A stretch of 64,000 nucleotides of DNA, from assembly GCA_963682055.1 (NCBI GenBank), contig OY821747.1, positions 20,458,126-20,522,125 of the forward strand, in the 5' to 3' direction. Of this stretch, positions 30,479-40,198 are shown one piece after another. Numbering within the stretch: position 1 is the stretch's first letter; each line of letters starts with the position of its first letter. The notes under the pieces are model-generated. The model saw only the letters and a list, made by a program, of their open reading frames with translations, searched no databases and was not told the origin of the DNA. A program made the position numbers and the translations under genes. The stretch comes from Primula veris (taxonomy: Eukaryota; Streptophyta; Magnoliopsida; Ericales; Primulaceae).

Positions 30479-30817
30479 ATGGCTTTTCCTCTTGAAAACT
30501 ATGGTGACAACCTTCCTGAATATGTTGCTCGTCTTGAAGAGGAAGTTCATAAGGTGCGTTATCTCGAGAAGCGGGTTGCCCGGCTGTCGGTGGAAGCTCG
30601 TCGGGCCGCCGAACTAGACGAGCGATTAGATGCCCTGGAGAAGGAGCACCAGAGGTCTTTGCTCGACATTATTCGCGCTCGTGCTCGGATCAAAGAGCTC
30701 GAAGCCTCCAGAGACAGGCAACTTGCTTCCAAGAGGGCTTACAAACTGGCCCTTAAGGAAGTGTATGCTCGGTCGAAGGGGAAGCCGAATGACGAAGCGG
30801 GCCCTTCTACGAAATGA
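30479..30817 (+). CDS. Antisense ORF II of Tat copy 2, small coiled-coil protein
   Basis: 112 residues from MAFPLENYGDNLPEYVARLE. The frame is open further upstream, but the ATG at 30479 fits both the TATA spacing and copy 1. Alternating charged and Leu residues (LPEYVARLEEEVHKVRYLEK) and IKELEASRDRQLASKRAYKL then ALKEVYARSK suggest a long coiled coil. AATAAA at 30879-30884. Paralogue of ORF I. Function unknown. Confidence 0.78.
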   Translation: MAFPLENYGDNLPEYVARLEEEVHKVRYLEKRVARLSVEARRAAELDERLDALEKEHQRSLLDIIRARARIKELEASRDRQLASKRAYKLALKEVYARSKGKPNDEAGPSTK

Positions 30818-31359
30818 TTTTATTGTTTTTATTGTATTTCCTTTTACTGCTTCTTCTGTAACGAAACATCAATCAATCAATAAAGACTTCTTTCTCTTGT
30901 TTATATCTGAATTACTTTCCCAATGCAATTTCTTTTGACTGCGCACGCTTGTGGCCTCATTAATGCTTTTTCTTGGGCCTTGCGTTTGACCTTATCCATT
31001 GGACCTTCTTACTCTTTATATCTGGGGACCAATAGGATTTCTTGAGCCTTGTGCATAAAATCTTATTCACCAGAGTTTTCATGAGTTTTGCGCAAAAGAT
31101 CTTTATCATTTATTTGAACTGCTGCCTTTCACCAAAAATGATGCGTGTTTCGATGCCACTATTACTTACCCCCTTTAAATATTGGTAAGAATCTAAGCGT
31201 TTTGTGAACCAGTGGCTTTTAATTACTCACGCTTTTTTAGAACCTTCTGGGAATCCAAACATTTTTTCTTGAACAGACACATCTTTTTATTGCCGTCGCT
31301 TCTTAGTACCCATTGGCGAACGGTTGCGACTCTCAATACCAGCCCTCATCTAATTGATC

Positions 31360-31367
31360 TATAAATA
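31360..31367 (+). promoter_or_regulatory. TATA box of antisense ORF III (copy 2)
   Basis: TATAAATA, 92 nt before the ATG (90 in copy 1). Confidence 0.68.
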
Positions 31368-31451
31368 CCTGCTTACAGCATGATTACATCCACAATTCTC
31401 ATCATATTATTTTCCCTCATATATAGACCCTCATCTTATAATTTCCCTAAG

Positions 31452-31745
31452 ATGTCTGGTCCTTTCACCCCATCACCATTAGCTTTGCAAGTCGAGGCTT
31501 TTGAAGCCTCTTATAGCCATATACAAAGGCTGTTGAGGGATGCCGAGGAGGAACTGAAGGTGATGCGTTATCACCATACCGAGATGGTTCGGGAATTAAC
31601 TTGGCTAAGATCCGAACTGGCTTATAGCCGACGTGCTCGTCAGACTCTAGTCGAAGAGAATGAGATGCTAAGGGGGAACCCGACACTGAGGGACAGGGAT
31701 GTCTCTGCCGGGCCCTCTCATCGATACCGATCGACTTCCCCCTAA
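31452..31745 (+). CDS. Antisense ORF III of Tat copy 2, small coiled-coil protein
   Basis: 97 residues starting MSGPFTPSPLALQVEAFEAS. Start chosen at 31452, downstream of the TATA box and following CTAAG; the longer upstream frame is less likely. The core LLRDAEEELKVMRYHHTEMV and LTWLRSELAYSRRARQTLVE, then ENEMLRGNPTLRD, is helical; the C-terminus is Ser/Pro-rich. Its copy-1 counterpart (15311-15588) is frameshifted. The MSGP start is shared with ORF IV, but the rest is not clearly related. Function unknown. Confidence 0.72.
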   Translation: MSGPFTPSPLALQVEAFEASYSHIQRLLRDAEEELKVMRYHHTEMVRELTWLRSELAYSRRARQTLVEENEMLRGNPTLRDRDVSAGPSHRYRSTSP

Positions 31746-32330
31746 ACTTCCCCCTTCTTTTTTATTTTTCTCTGCTTTTCCCCATCTTTTCCCATCTCTT
31801 TCTTTTTCTTCTTTTTATATTTTTTTTTATACTCTGTTCTCTCTACTTTTCATTCTTTTCTTTTTCCCTTTCTTTTTTATTTCATTGACTTCCTTTTTAT
31901 TTGTCTGTTTTCTTCCTTTCTTTATCTTCTTCTTATCGGTTTTTCTTTTTCTTCTACGCCTCCTCTTTCTTTTTCTTCATCTTCTCTCCTATCACTCTTT
32001 TTTTTTCTTTTTTGCACCACTATGATGTAACAATCAACCCTGTGATCCTAAGGGTTTTGTGTTATATCTAGGGTTTTTGTCATTTTTCTTTTTGACTCTT
32101 CTTTCTTATCACTTCTTCTTTTCTTGCACTCTTCTTCTTTTCCTCTTCTTGCCCCTCACTCTCTCTTTTTTGTTCCTTTTACTTTCCTTTTATTTCTCAG
32201 TTTCCTTTATTTCTTCCTCTTCCTCCTTTTCTTGTTTCTTATGTTTTTTCTGTTGGCGCCTCCTGTTCACTCGGCCTGCTGATATAGTCAACCTTTTTTG
32301 CCTGATCTTCTGTGATAGTACATCTCGGAT
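31746..32330 (+). other. Pyrimidine-rich tract downstream of antisense ORF III
   Basis: Almost pure C/T sequence over several hundred bases with few purines. Open frames through it encode only Phe, Leu and Ser and are not genes. Copy 1 has the matching tract on the same (antisense-gene) strand at about 15040-15290. Position conserved, length not. Confidence 0.75.
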
Positions 32331-32667
32331 GTAATAGGTCTTTATCTCGGATGTAATAGACTGTCTTTTGATGTAATGAACAATGATGTATTCCATCTTT
32401 ATTAATGAGAAGTATTTTTGCCCTTTTATTTTTGCACTTCTTTTTATATTGCACCTGTGGTTTGTTGTTTGTCTGGAATCTAGATCTTTGAATATCTCGT
32501 CTTTATTTCTCTCTGCACTGTAGTCTCAAATGTCAGTAGATGTCCCCATCACTGTCAAACATAGGTGCATGCTCCCTAGTAGGTCAGGAAATGTGCATGC
32601 TCCCAAGCATGTCAGGAAATATGCAATTTCCCAAGCAAGGTCATAAAATATCATACTATCTCCGTTC
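32331..32667. other. Spacer before antisense ORF IV
   Basis: No gene. It includes a short direct repeat around ATCTCGGATGTAATAG (32323 and 32345) and CATGCTCCC...GTCAGGAAATAT(G)C duplications near 32570-32620, which match the similar 'ATCAGAGGACAAC' duplications at the same place in copy 1 only in being short tandem repeats. Confidence 0.4.
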
Positions 32668-32675
32668 TATAAGTA
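32668..32675 (+). promoter_or_regulatory. TATA box of antisense ORF IV (copy 2)
   Basis: TATAAGTA, 106 nt before the ATG (107 in copy 1, where it is TATAAATA). Confidence 0.62.
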
Positions 32676-32773
32676 CTTCTCTTTTCTTTGGTAGTTTATC
32701 ATCTCTCATTTTTCTTTTTGCTTCTCTCTCCCTCAGCCCTTTATTTTCTTCCGTACTATAACAATTTCCCAGA

Positions 32774-33253
32774 ATGTCTGGACCTGTGGTGAGATATCAT
32801 GCTCAGATGAAGGGCTTGGACACTGAGGTATCTCGGGTCCGCCGTCGGATGGCAAGGCTTGAGAAAGAGTATGGCGTTTTGGCCTTGAGCTTGTTCGGCT
32901 CTTATCCCGAAGAGACGGTGAAGTGGACCGAGATCTCGGCCCTGAGTCGCCAGCTCGATCACTTGTTGTTACAGAGAAACCATCTGGCCAACTCCTGGTA
33001 TGATGCCGAGGAGATTTGGGACCATTCTCAAGATGAGTTTGACAACTCTCCTCAAGGCCTAGCTAGCATAATGATAAAGAATGCTCGGCTCGTGGAGCGC
33101 GTCAGGGTTCTTACTACGGAAAACAACAGGCTCTCCTCGGAGAATGACAATTTGGTCGCCATGAACGATTCCTACCAAGCTCGGTTGAATTGTTCTGCTC
33201 GTTTTGCTTTCTCTCGGTCTGGCAGTTCGGTTTTTCCACCCATTGATCCTTAG
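32774..33253 (+). CDS. Antisense ORF IV of Tat copy 2, coiled-coil protein
   Basis: 159 residues, MSGPVVRYHAQMKGLDTEVS..., colinear with 14172-14642. Conserved central block EISALSRQLDHLLLQRNHLA, NSWYDAEEIWD; a second helix around RVLTTENNRLSSENDN; tail FSRSGSSVFPPIDP. Hydrophilic, no membrane segment, no recognised domain. The strong conservation of length and both ends between two copies of different age argues that it was translated at some time. Confidence 0.77.
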   Translation: MSGPVVRYHAQMKGLDTEVSRVRRRMARLEKEYGVLALSLFGSYPEETVKWTEISALSRQLDHLLLQRNHLANSWYDAEEIWDHSQDEFDNSPQGLASIMIKNARLVERVRVLTTENNRLSSENDNLVAMNDSYQARLNCSARFAFSRSGSSVFPPIDP

Positions 33254-33396
33254 ATTGGGCTGGTTTTCTTATGTATTTCCCCTTTTGCAATTTGTGTTTT
33301 ATTTTCTGTATTTGATGAATCAGTTGTATCTTTTCGTATCTCGTGCCTGTCTTGTGAACCATTGTAACGCTTCGTACTTTGTGCCTTTTGATTCTC

Positions 33397-33403
33397 TATA
33401 AAT
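33397..33403 (+). promoter_or_regulatory. TATA box of antisense ORF V (copy 2)
   Basis: TATAAAT, 90 nt before the ATG, the same as in copy 1. Confidence 0.7.
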
Positions 33404-33486
33404 GCTCCCTATTGCCTGTATCTCATTACCAATTCTTCCTCCCTCTTATTTTATAATTTGCTTCTTCTAACTTGCTTTTGCGTGAG

Positions 33487-33849
33487 ATGGCTCCCATCAC
33501 TAGGTCTGCCTCCAAAAAGAAAGCCCTTGTGGAAGAGGAGCCTACTTTTTTGCTACCTCGTCCCCCTGGTTTTGGGGAGGAGGATTTGACTCCTCTTCAA
33601 CTAAAAGAAATTGAGATGTCATGGCTGAAACATGATCTCATGTGTGCTCGGACTGAAGTGAGGAGGTTTAAACAATATTGGGACGAGGAGGGCGCTGCTC
33701 GTTTCAAGGCCGAGCAAAAATGCGAGTCTCAGTCTTACGGCTTGAAACAGGCTGAGATGGCGATTTCTCGTTTGATTAGGGAGAAGGAGCGTCTGGAGGA
33801 ACTTTTGGCGAAGAGGGATGTTGCTATGGGGGATAGTTCGAAAAAGTAG
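33487..33849 (+). CDS. Antisense ORF V of Tat copy 2, small coiled-coil protein
   Basis: 120 residues, MAPITRSASKKKALVEEEPT..., counterpart of 13521-13877. A basic N-terminus that could act as a nuclear localisation patch (SKKK), LPRPPGFG, then a helix with LQLKEIEMSWLKHDLMCART and VRRFKQYWDEEGAARFKAEQ. AATAAA at 33906-33911. Function unknown. Confidence 0.76.
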   Translation: MAPITRSASKKKALVEEEPTFLLPRPPGFGEEDLTPLQLKEIEMSWLKHDLMCARTEVRRFKQYWDEEGAARFKAEQKCESQSYGLKQAEMAISRLIREKERLEELLAKRDVAMGDSSKK

Positions 33850-34570
33850 GATGGGTGTATTTTTCTTTTTCTGTTGTATTGTTTGTGTTTCCCCCTTTGT
33901 GGATGAATAAAACTTGTCTTGCACTTGATTCTGTCCTATTTTATTTCTTGTTTGCTTCACTCTTTTATGTTGATATCATTTGATGTCTCTCAGCATATAC
34001 CGAACAATATGCCCGGTTATCCCCCCGGAGAGCGTTGTTAGACTTGATGCTCCATGCCGTCAAGCTAGAAACGGTCTTCGTCCACCTTGTTCGGTGTGCC
34101 CTTTGGGTAAGAATTGGTTGGGAGTCGAGGAACTTTAATCGGGGGACATTCTCGGTGTGATAATATTGGTAGCGTATGTGGGAAGCTTTTCGTGGTAGGG
34201 TCCACTGGCCGTTTATTTAGGTGTAATGATGTGAACTGCCTTGGGTAGTGGGATACGTGCTGACGTGGCGAAATCTGGAGCGTTTATATGTTAAAAATAG
34301 CAGCGGTTGTTGACTTTTGTATGGTTGGAAAAAAGGTAAACCTCTGTCACACGAAAGGACGGTTATTATTTTATTCTTTTTGTCACTCCACTCCTTTCTA
34401 TTGTGCCAAGTAATCCTTTTTTATTTTTATCACAAAATTTGCTGAAGAAAATATCTCTCTCTCTCTAAAGCATATTCTTCCCGCCAAAAAGGAAAAGAGT
34501 TCGGCCGCTTGATCTAGGGTTTCGTGGTTTTGTTGGAAGACTTGCTGCTGTGCTCCCGTGCTTGTTCATA
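33850..34570. other. Spacer and 5' region of the spliced antisense gene (copy 2)
   Basis: No ORF of note. It carries the 3' end of ORF V and probably the promoter and 5' UTR of the next gene. A CT microsatellite lies at about 34451-34465. I see no clear TATA box. Confidence 0.5.
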
Positions 34571-37052
34571 ATGATAACCGTAAGTGTTCTTTCTCTGTTG
34601 GTAGGGGTTGTAGGGAATTTTGTCGTTGTGGTCATAGATGTGTCACTGGTATATGGTTTAGGTTGTCTATATGTGTATGATGATTCTTATGTATCTGGTT
34701 AATGTGAGTGCGGCGGGGGGGGGGGGGGGGGGGGGGGGGGGGTGTGCGTTATATTGATGTGGTTCTTCTTTGTGTATTTGGTTAGTATATTGATGAAATT
34801 GTGAATGATGTTTGGATAGGAAATTCTGACCCAAAGTGTGGCCCAAGTTGGCACATTCGTGGAAAAGGATTTAAAAGAGCTTGCCGGAATACCTGACAAC
34901 ATACATATCCGGCTTCCTATTTCTGACGAGGAGGTGCTGGGATTTGTTCCTGCCGGCGAGGTGGCTGTGCGCTCTTCGGCATTTTTTACTGGGGGTCTTC
35001 GACTTCCTTTTACAAACTGGGTGGCTTCGTTCTTTGAGGCCGTCCAGATTGCTCCAGCCCAACTGGCCTTAAATGGTTACCGTACTCTGAACGGTATTCA
35101 AAGGTTATCGGAGTTGGCCGGAATACCGATTGAATTGAAGGATGTCTTCGGAGTCTACAGTCTGAGCTTTGAGCGTCGCAGCTCGTATCTGAAAACCCTG
35201 CGTACCTATTGCCGGCTTGTTATCAGTTTGCCGGATACCAACAAAGAGCGCAATCTTGGTATCGTGATAGCTTCTGGTGAATGGGGCTGTCCGGGACACC
35301 AGATTCCTGGACCGGCCACCAACGCTCCCACTATGCCCGACCTCGGTGCTCCCAATGTAGAGGCTCTGTTAGCTCTTTGGAAATGGTGGGGGCCGGGACC
35401 GACGCCGGATCCGGCGAGTCGTACTGCTCCGATGCTGCTCGGGTACCCTATGGGGTCGGTGACCAAGGGGAATTCTGCGCCCGAGATCCCCAAAGAGCCC
35501 GAGGAGGAGTTCTTGAAAGTGGTCCGGGCACGAAGTGCTGCTCGGCTCGGGAAGAAGCTCGTTCGGTCTAAGCGTCATGCGTCTGACCCTGTTGGTGGAG
35601 TAACGAAGAGGGCCAGGGGAACCGATACATCGGTTACCGAGGAGGCTGATATCGTTGGCTCGGGCGAGGGGGCGGTTGCTGCCGCCGAAGGGGATACCGC
35701 CGAGGATGCCTCTGCGCCGGGCGAGGTATGTGTATATGTATTATGATTTTCTTGTCTTTTGGTTATCGGTTTGTTCGCTAGTGCTTTGCTTTATTAGTTA
35801 TCTTGTTTCAGCTACTGACTTCTCCATTGGTTACTCTCGCTCTTGCCCGGTCGATGGGTATTATTGTGTTTCAGGGGTCGGTCGATAGCCTGTTCGGACA
35901 TATCAACATGCTGGTGGCTATGGGGAAGGAGACGATGACCCTGCCTGCGGTCTCGCCTGTCCTTTCCGAGGCCGTGTTGGACCCCTGAGACTAATGCTCC
36001 AGAGAAGGAGGCGGTCGAGGAAGTGGATATGGAAGGCGGCGAAGAGATTGCCGGGGATGTTGTGACGGGTGTCGAGGATGAGGCTCTCGACGGATCCGAG
36101 AAGGTGTTGGTTGACGGGGTTGCAATGACCCGTTATATTGACCGATGTGGGGGTGAGCTGCTAGAGCAACCGCGAACCTTGAAGATGGGGTATACGGCTC
36201 TGAAACCCCTTGCATTCAAGGATACAGAAAGACTAGCTGCTCAACCTACAATGTCGGTTATAGAGCAGGCCCACGCGGATGCGCTAAGGGTATGTGGGGC
36301 GCTTATTGCGTAATATATACCATGATGCTCGTATTTCGTTATATAGGTCTGGTACTTGTATTCTGTTTGGAATCTAATGTGTTGAAGTGCAGATTGCCTT
36401 GAGTACCGTGGCGCTACGGGATTAGCTGGGAGCTCTAGGGGCTGAGAAAGAGAAGCTGGTGGCCGAGAAGAACGCCATAGTCGAGGAGAACGAGCAGACG
36501 ATAAAGGATCTGCTTGCGGCTTTCGAGGTCGAGAAAGAGAAATTGGTCGCCGAGAATAAAACCCTGGGCGAGAATTATGACAAGCTGTCGGTGGACTTTC
36601 TGCACCTGACCGAGGATGTCGATAAATTGAAGGCGGAAAAAGAGAGCATGGTCGTTAAGTACGGCGAACTAGAGGAGGAGAACTTGCTCTTGGCAGAGGA
36701 CGTGGAAGCCGAAAGGGCTAAGGTGACTGCCCTGAAAACGGCACACGCGGAGGAGCGGACAAAGTTAGCAATGATGGCCAACTTCTCTGTATACTGTGCT
36801 CATGTGCGGGCGCTCAATTTCGCGAATGTTCCTTTGTCGGATAGGGCGTGGTCGGAGTTGGTGTATCCGTGTCCGCATGGTGCACCGCCGAAACCCTTAG
36901 ACTGGGCGAATCTTCGTGAAGAGGAGCTTCCTCGGCTGCCGGGACAGACAATTTCGACAGCGCTGCGTCCTCACTCTATGTCGGCCCCGTCCACTCCGCG
37001 ACCGGATGCTACTGTTGTTCCCCCACCAGTATCTCCTCAGGTGGAACCTTGA
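34571..37052 (+). pseudogene. Spliced antisense gene of Tat copy 2 (Transposase_28-like; frameshift and stop)
   Basis: Exons by comparison with copy 1: 34571-34579 (ATGATAACC), 34820-35725, 35812-36289, 36393-37052. Introns start GTAAGT, GTATGT and GTATGT, and end ATAG, TTTCAG and TGCAG. Exon 2 carries the globular domain: RLPFTNWVASFFEAVQIAP, IELKDVFGVYSL, LLALWKWWGPGPT. Exon 3 starts LLTSPLVTLALARSMGI, as in copy 1. A 1-nt insertion near 35975 shifts the frame in exon 3, and a TAG at 36423-36425 interrupts exon 4, which otherwise encodes a long Glu/Lys coiled coil (EKEKLVAENKTLGENYDKL). Intron 1 contains a 28-G run (34715-34742). Defective here but intact in copy 1. Confidence 0.8.
34715..34742 (+). 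repeat. Poly-G tract (28 G)
   Basis: Uninterrupted G run inside intron 1 of the antisense gene. Its true length may be unreliable, as such runs are hard to sequence. Confidence 0.85.
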
Positions 37053-37277
37053 CTATCTTTCTAGCAGTATGTATAGTATATTTTTGTTTTTTTTTTTTTT
37101 TTTTTTTTTTGGTTTAGTCTCTTGTGTATCTAGAAACAGATTTTTTTGGGGAAGTGATAATATAGGTGCGGTGTTTTCTTTCTGTTGGGCTTTCTTGGGT
37201 TAATTTCTTTTGATGGTCATCATATTTTGAAGGATGTGAAAACAAAATATTGTCAGGAACCAAATAACCCCCTTGCC

Positions 37278-37850
37278 ATGGTGGTCTGGACCTCGCCTAG
37301 TCGTAGTGTAGGTGACGTAATAGAAAATTTGGAAAGATCTAAGGCGTCCCTTACCGCGAAATTGACTTGTGCTTGTCAGGAAATCGAGGGTCTGAATATT
37401 CATATTTCCAACTTGGCGATTCGGTTACGTGATTTGGGAGAGAAATTTAGTAAAAAGACCGCCCATTATACGGCAAATAAGGGTAAAGCGAAGGAACTTC
37501 TCGGTGCCCTACGACGTTCTCGTGATGAAGCCCGAGGTCGTGTGACGAGCTTGAACTTGGTCCTTGGGGCCGTTTTCGAGGACGCGGACCTGCTGCTATC
37601 CTTTGCCAAAGCGTATTGGGCCCGAGCTCACGCTTTAGAGGTGCTGGAGCATATAAAAGGAATGAGTGGTGTGTCCCGGGCAGAGCGCATGGTTGATGCG
37701 AAGGCCGGGGTAACTGAAACCACTGTTGCCTTGAACCGAATCGAGGCGGTCATTCGTGAGCGTTTGGGGACGCAAATTAATTCATTGCGAGATATTCATT
37801 TTGCCGATGTAGTAGAGACCTCGGCGTCTGTTGAGGGGTTGTCGGATTAA
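37278..37850 (+). CDS. Antisense ORF VI of Tat copy 2, coiled-coil protein
   Basis: 190 residues from ATG 37278 (MVVWTSPSRSVGDVIENLER), the same start as ORF VI in copy 1; the open frame reaches further upstream but that part is not conserved. Conserved blocks: LGEKFSKKTAHYTANK, AKELLGALRRSRDEARGRVT, SLNLVLGAVFEDADLLLSFA, AYWARAHALEV, LRDIHFADVVETSASVEGLS. Alpha-helical and charged. Function unknown. It follows the spliced gene by ~225 nt. Confidence 0.72.
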   Translation: MVVWTSPSRSVGDVIENLERSKASLTAKLTCACQEIEGLNIHISNLAIRLRDLGEKFSKKTAHYTANKGKAKELLGALRRSRDEARGRVTSLNLVLGAVFEDADLLLSFAKAYWARAHALEVLEHIKGMSGVSRAERMVDAKAGVTETTVALNRIEAVIRERLGTQINSLRDIHFADVVETSASVEGLSD

Positions 37851-37984
37851 TAATAGAGTAGCTTGTTTTGTCGTTTTATTTGTAGCTTGTATAATTTTTA
37901 TTTTTTTTTTATTTTTTTTTATTTTTTATATATTCATCTCTTCTCGTTCTTCTCCCCCCCTTTTTTTTATAGGCACATGCTACT

Positions 37985-38623
37985 ATGTCGCACCAGGCTG
38001 GTTCTCCATGCCTAGTTAACCCGGGGTTAGGACCTACTGGTGCTGCCCGGGACGAGGTCTCATCTGGTGCGGCTAGTGAGGTGCCTGACAAGTGGCCCTA
38101 CATTGTTTTGATGGGCAAAAATGTCAAATTGACCGACCAATGTGCTCGACTGCGGACCAAGCTGAAAACCCAGGCGGCCTCTTTTCGAGAATACGTTCGC
38201 CGTTCCGAGCATACTGTTGAGGTTCAGGAGCGTCGTTTGGATCGATATTGGCGTGCAAAGGACAAGTACTTTGGCAAATTAAAGTTGCTTGTGACTAAGG
38301 CCAACGTGTTGGTGAAGTATTTCCGTTTGTCCCATGCCAGATACGATGCTTCCGCGGCTATGATCGAAGCTCGCCGTAATCTCTCCTTTGACGATGATCG
38401 CCGTAAAGCGGCCTCGGATGCTCACGAGTTCGCGAAAGAAGCCGAGTTCAACGCGCGGCTTCAGACGCTGACTTGTGTTGGAGCTCATACGACCAATTTT
38501 GATGCCCTCATTTCTGAGGAGCGTTTTGATGGTGATGAGTCTGATGGGTACACAACGACGGATGACGAAGAGATTGAGCTCGGTCAATTACCGTCGTGCT
38601 CCTCCTGCAGTAGCTCTTCTTAA
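37985..38623 (+). CDS. Antisense ORF VII of Tat copy 2, charged coiled-coil protein with Cys/Ser tail
   Basis: 212 residues. ATG 37985 gives MSHQAGSPCLVNPGLGP; copy 1 has ACG here and could start only at the MGKN methionine (38114 in this copy). A pyrimidine tract and TATAG just upstream (37974) look like a splice acceptor and are conserved in copy 1, so this may be a downstream exon. A basic coiled coil (VEVQERRLDRYWRAKDKYFG) is followed by YFRLSHARYDASAAMIEAR and an acidic region (DGDESDGYTTTDDEEIELG), ending CSSCSSSS. Intact in this copy, with one TGA in copy 1. Confidence 0.72.
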   Translation: MSHQAGSPCLVNPGLGPTGAARDEVSSGAASEVPDKWPYIVLMGKNVKLTDQCARLRTKLKTQAASFREYVRRSEHTVEVQERRLDRYWRAKDKYFGKLKLLVTKANVLVKYFRLSHARYDASAAMIEARRNLSFDDDRRKAASDAHEFAKEAEFNARLQTLTCVGAHTTNFDALISEERFDGDESDGYTTTDDEEIELGQLPSCSSCSSSS

Positions 38624-38916
38624 ATGAGTCTCTTTAGTGTCGATGATCTTCTTGTTGCCTCCGTAATGCGGGCGAGGACTATTTATGTTATTTCTTTATT
38701 CCTGTTTTGTACCTTTCCATTGCCGTATTGCTATTTGATTGATTGGATCGATTTTTCCTTGCTAAATCATTTGTTATTTCGTTATTCCTGTTTTGGAGAT
38801 GCTTCTTGTTGATATTTCGTTGTTTAGATTGATTCTCCTTCATTGTTTTAGCCAATTTGTATTGTATCGCCGCCGTAATGTGGACCTGAATAATTCCTTG
38901 CATTGTACCTGCATAT

Positions 38917-40081
38917 GAATTTCATAGTATTCCTAGGCGTTCCTTTGAAAACACGCCATTTAGGGAATTTCATAGTATTCCTAGGCACTTCGGCCATGTT
39001 GGGAATTTCATAGTACTCCTAGGCGTGCCTTCGGTAACACGCCATTTACGGAATTTCATAGTATTCCTAGGCACTTCGGCCATGTTGGGAATTTCATAGT
39101 ATTCCTAGGCACTTCGGCCATGTTGGGAATTTCATAGTACTCCTAGGCGTTCTTTCGGTAACACGCCATTTACGGAATTTCATAGTATTCCTAGGCACTT
39201 CGGCCATGTTGGGAATTTCATAGTATTCCTAGGCACTTCGGCCATGTTGGGAATTTCATAGTATTCCTAGGCGTTCCTTCGGTAACACGCCATTTAGGGA
39301 ATTTCATAGTATTCCTAGGCACTTCGGCCATGTTGGGAATTTCATAGTATTCCTAGGCGTTCCTTCGGTAACACGCCATTTACGGAATTTCATAGTATTC
39401 CTAGGCACTTCGGCCATGTTGGGAATTTCATAGTATTCCTAGGCACTTCGGCCATGTTGGGAATTTCATAGTATTCCTAGGCGTTCCTTCGGTAACACGC
39501 CATTTACGGAATTTCATAGTATTCCTAGGCACTTCGGCCATGTTGGGAATTTCATAGTATTCCTAGGCGTTCCTTCGGTAACACGCCATTTACGAAATTT
39601 CATAGTATTCCTAGGCACTTCGGCCATGTTGGGAATTTCATAGTATTCCTAGGCACTTCGGCCATGTTGGAAATTTCATAGTATTCCTAGGCACTTCGGC
39701 CATGTTGGGAATTTCATAGTATTCCTAGGCGTTCCTTCGGTAACACGCCATTTACGGAATTTCATAGTATTCCTAGGCACTTCGGCCATGTTGGGAATTT
39801 CATAGTATTCCTAGGCGTTCCTTCGGTAACACGCCATTTACGGAATTTCATAGTATTCCTAGGCACTTCGGCCATGTTGGGAATTTCATAGTATTCCTAG
39901 GCGTTCCTTCGGTAACATGCCATTTACGGAATTTCATAGTATTCCTAGGCACTTCGGCCATGTTGGGAATTTCATAGTATTCCTAGGCACTTCGGCCATG
40001 TTGGGAATTTCATAGTATTCCTAGGCACTTCGGCCATGTTGGGAATTTCATAGTATTCCTAGGCACTTCGGCCATGTTGGG
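38917..40081 (-). repeat. Two-variant tandem array (28 units) of Tat copy 2
   Basis: Units share GAATTTCATAGTATTCCTAGGC and come in two forms: A, 38 bp, with ACTTCGGCCATGTTGG; and B, 48 bp, with GTTCCTTCGGTAACACGCC. In plus-strand order: B A B A A B A A B A B A A B A B A A A B A B A B A A A A (10 B, 18 A; 1164 bp). B never follows B. On the element's sense strand each unit can form a hairpin: GGCC..GTGCC in A, GGCGT...ACGCC in B. It corresponds to the nine-unit array at 7650-8006 of copy 1. Confidence 0.93.
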
Positions 40082-40198
40082 AATTTCATAGTATTAGTAG
40101 ACAGTATGATAATATATTTTATTCATTCAAAAGACGAAAGATAATGCCATTAAGCAAGAAGGGTAAGGTAGCACCTGTACTTGTATTCGGAGGATTGC

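Noticed and set aside
31699..32334. Open frames of 91-108 codons rich in Phe, Leu and Ser
   Set aside because: They are translations of a polypyrimidine tract; membrane-like composition is a by-product and copy 1 does not preserve the frame.
38917..40081. CRISPR-like array
   Set aside because: Both repeat and spacer positions are nearly invariant, there are only two unit types, and it lies in a plant retrotransposon; it is a tandem array.
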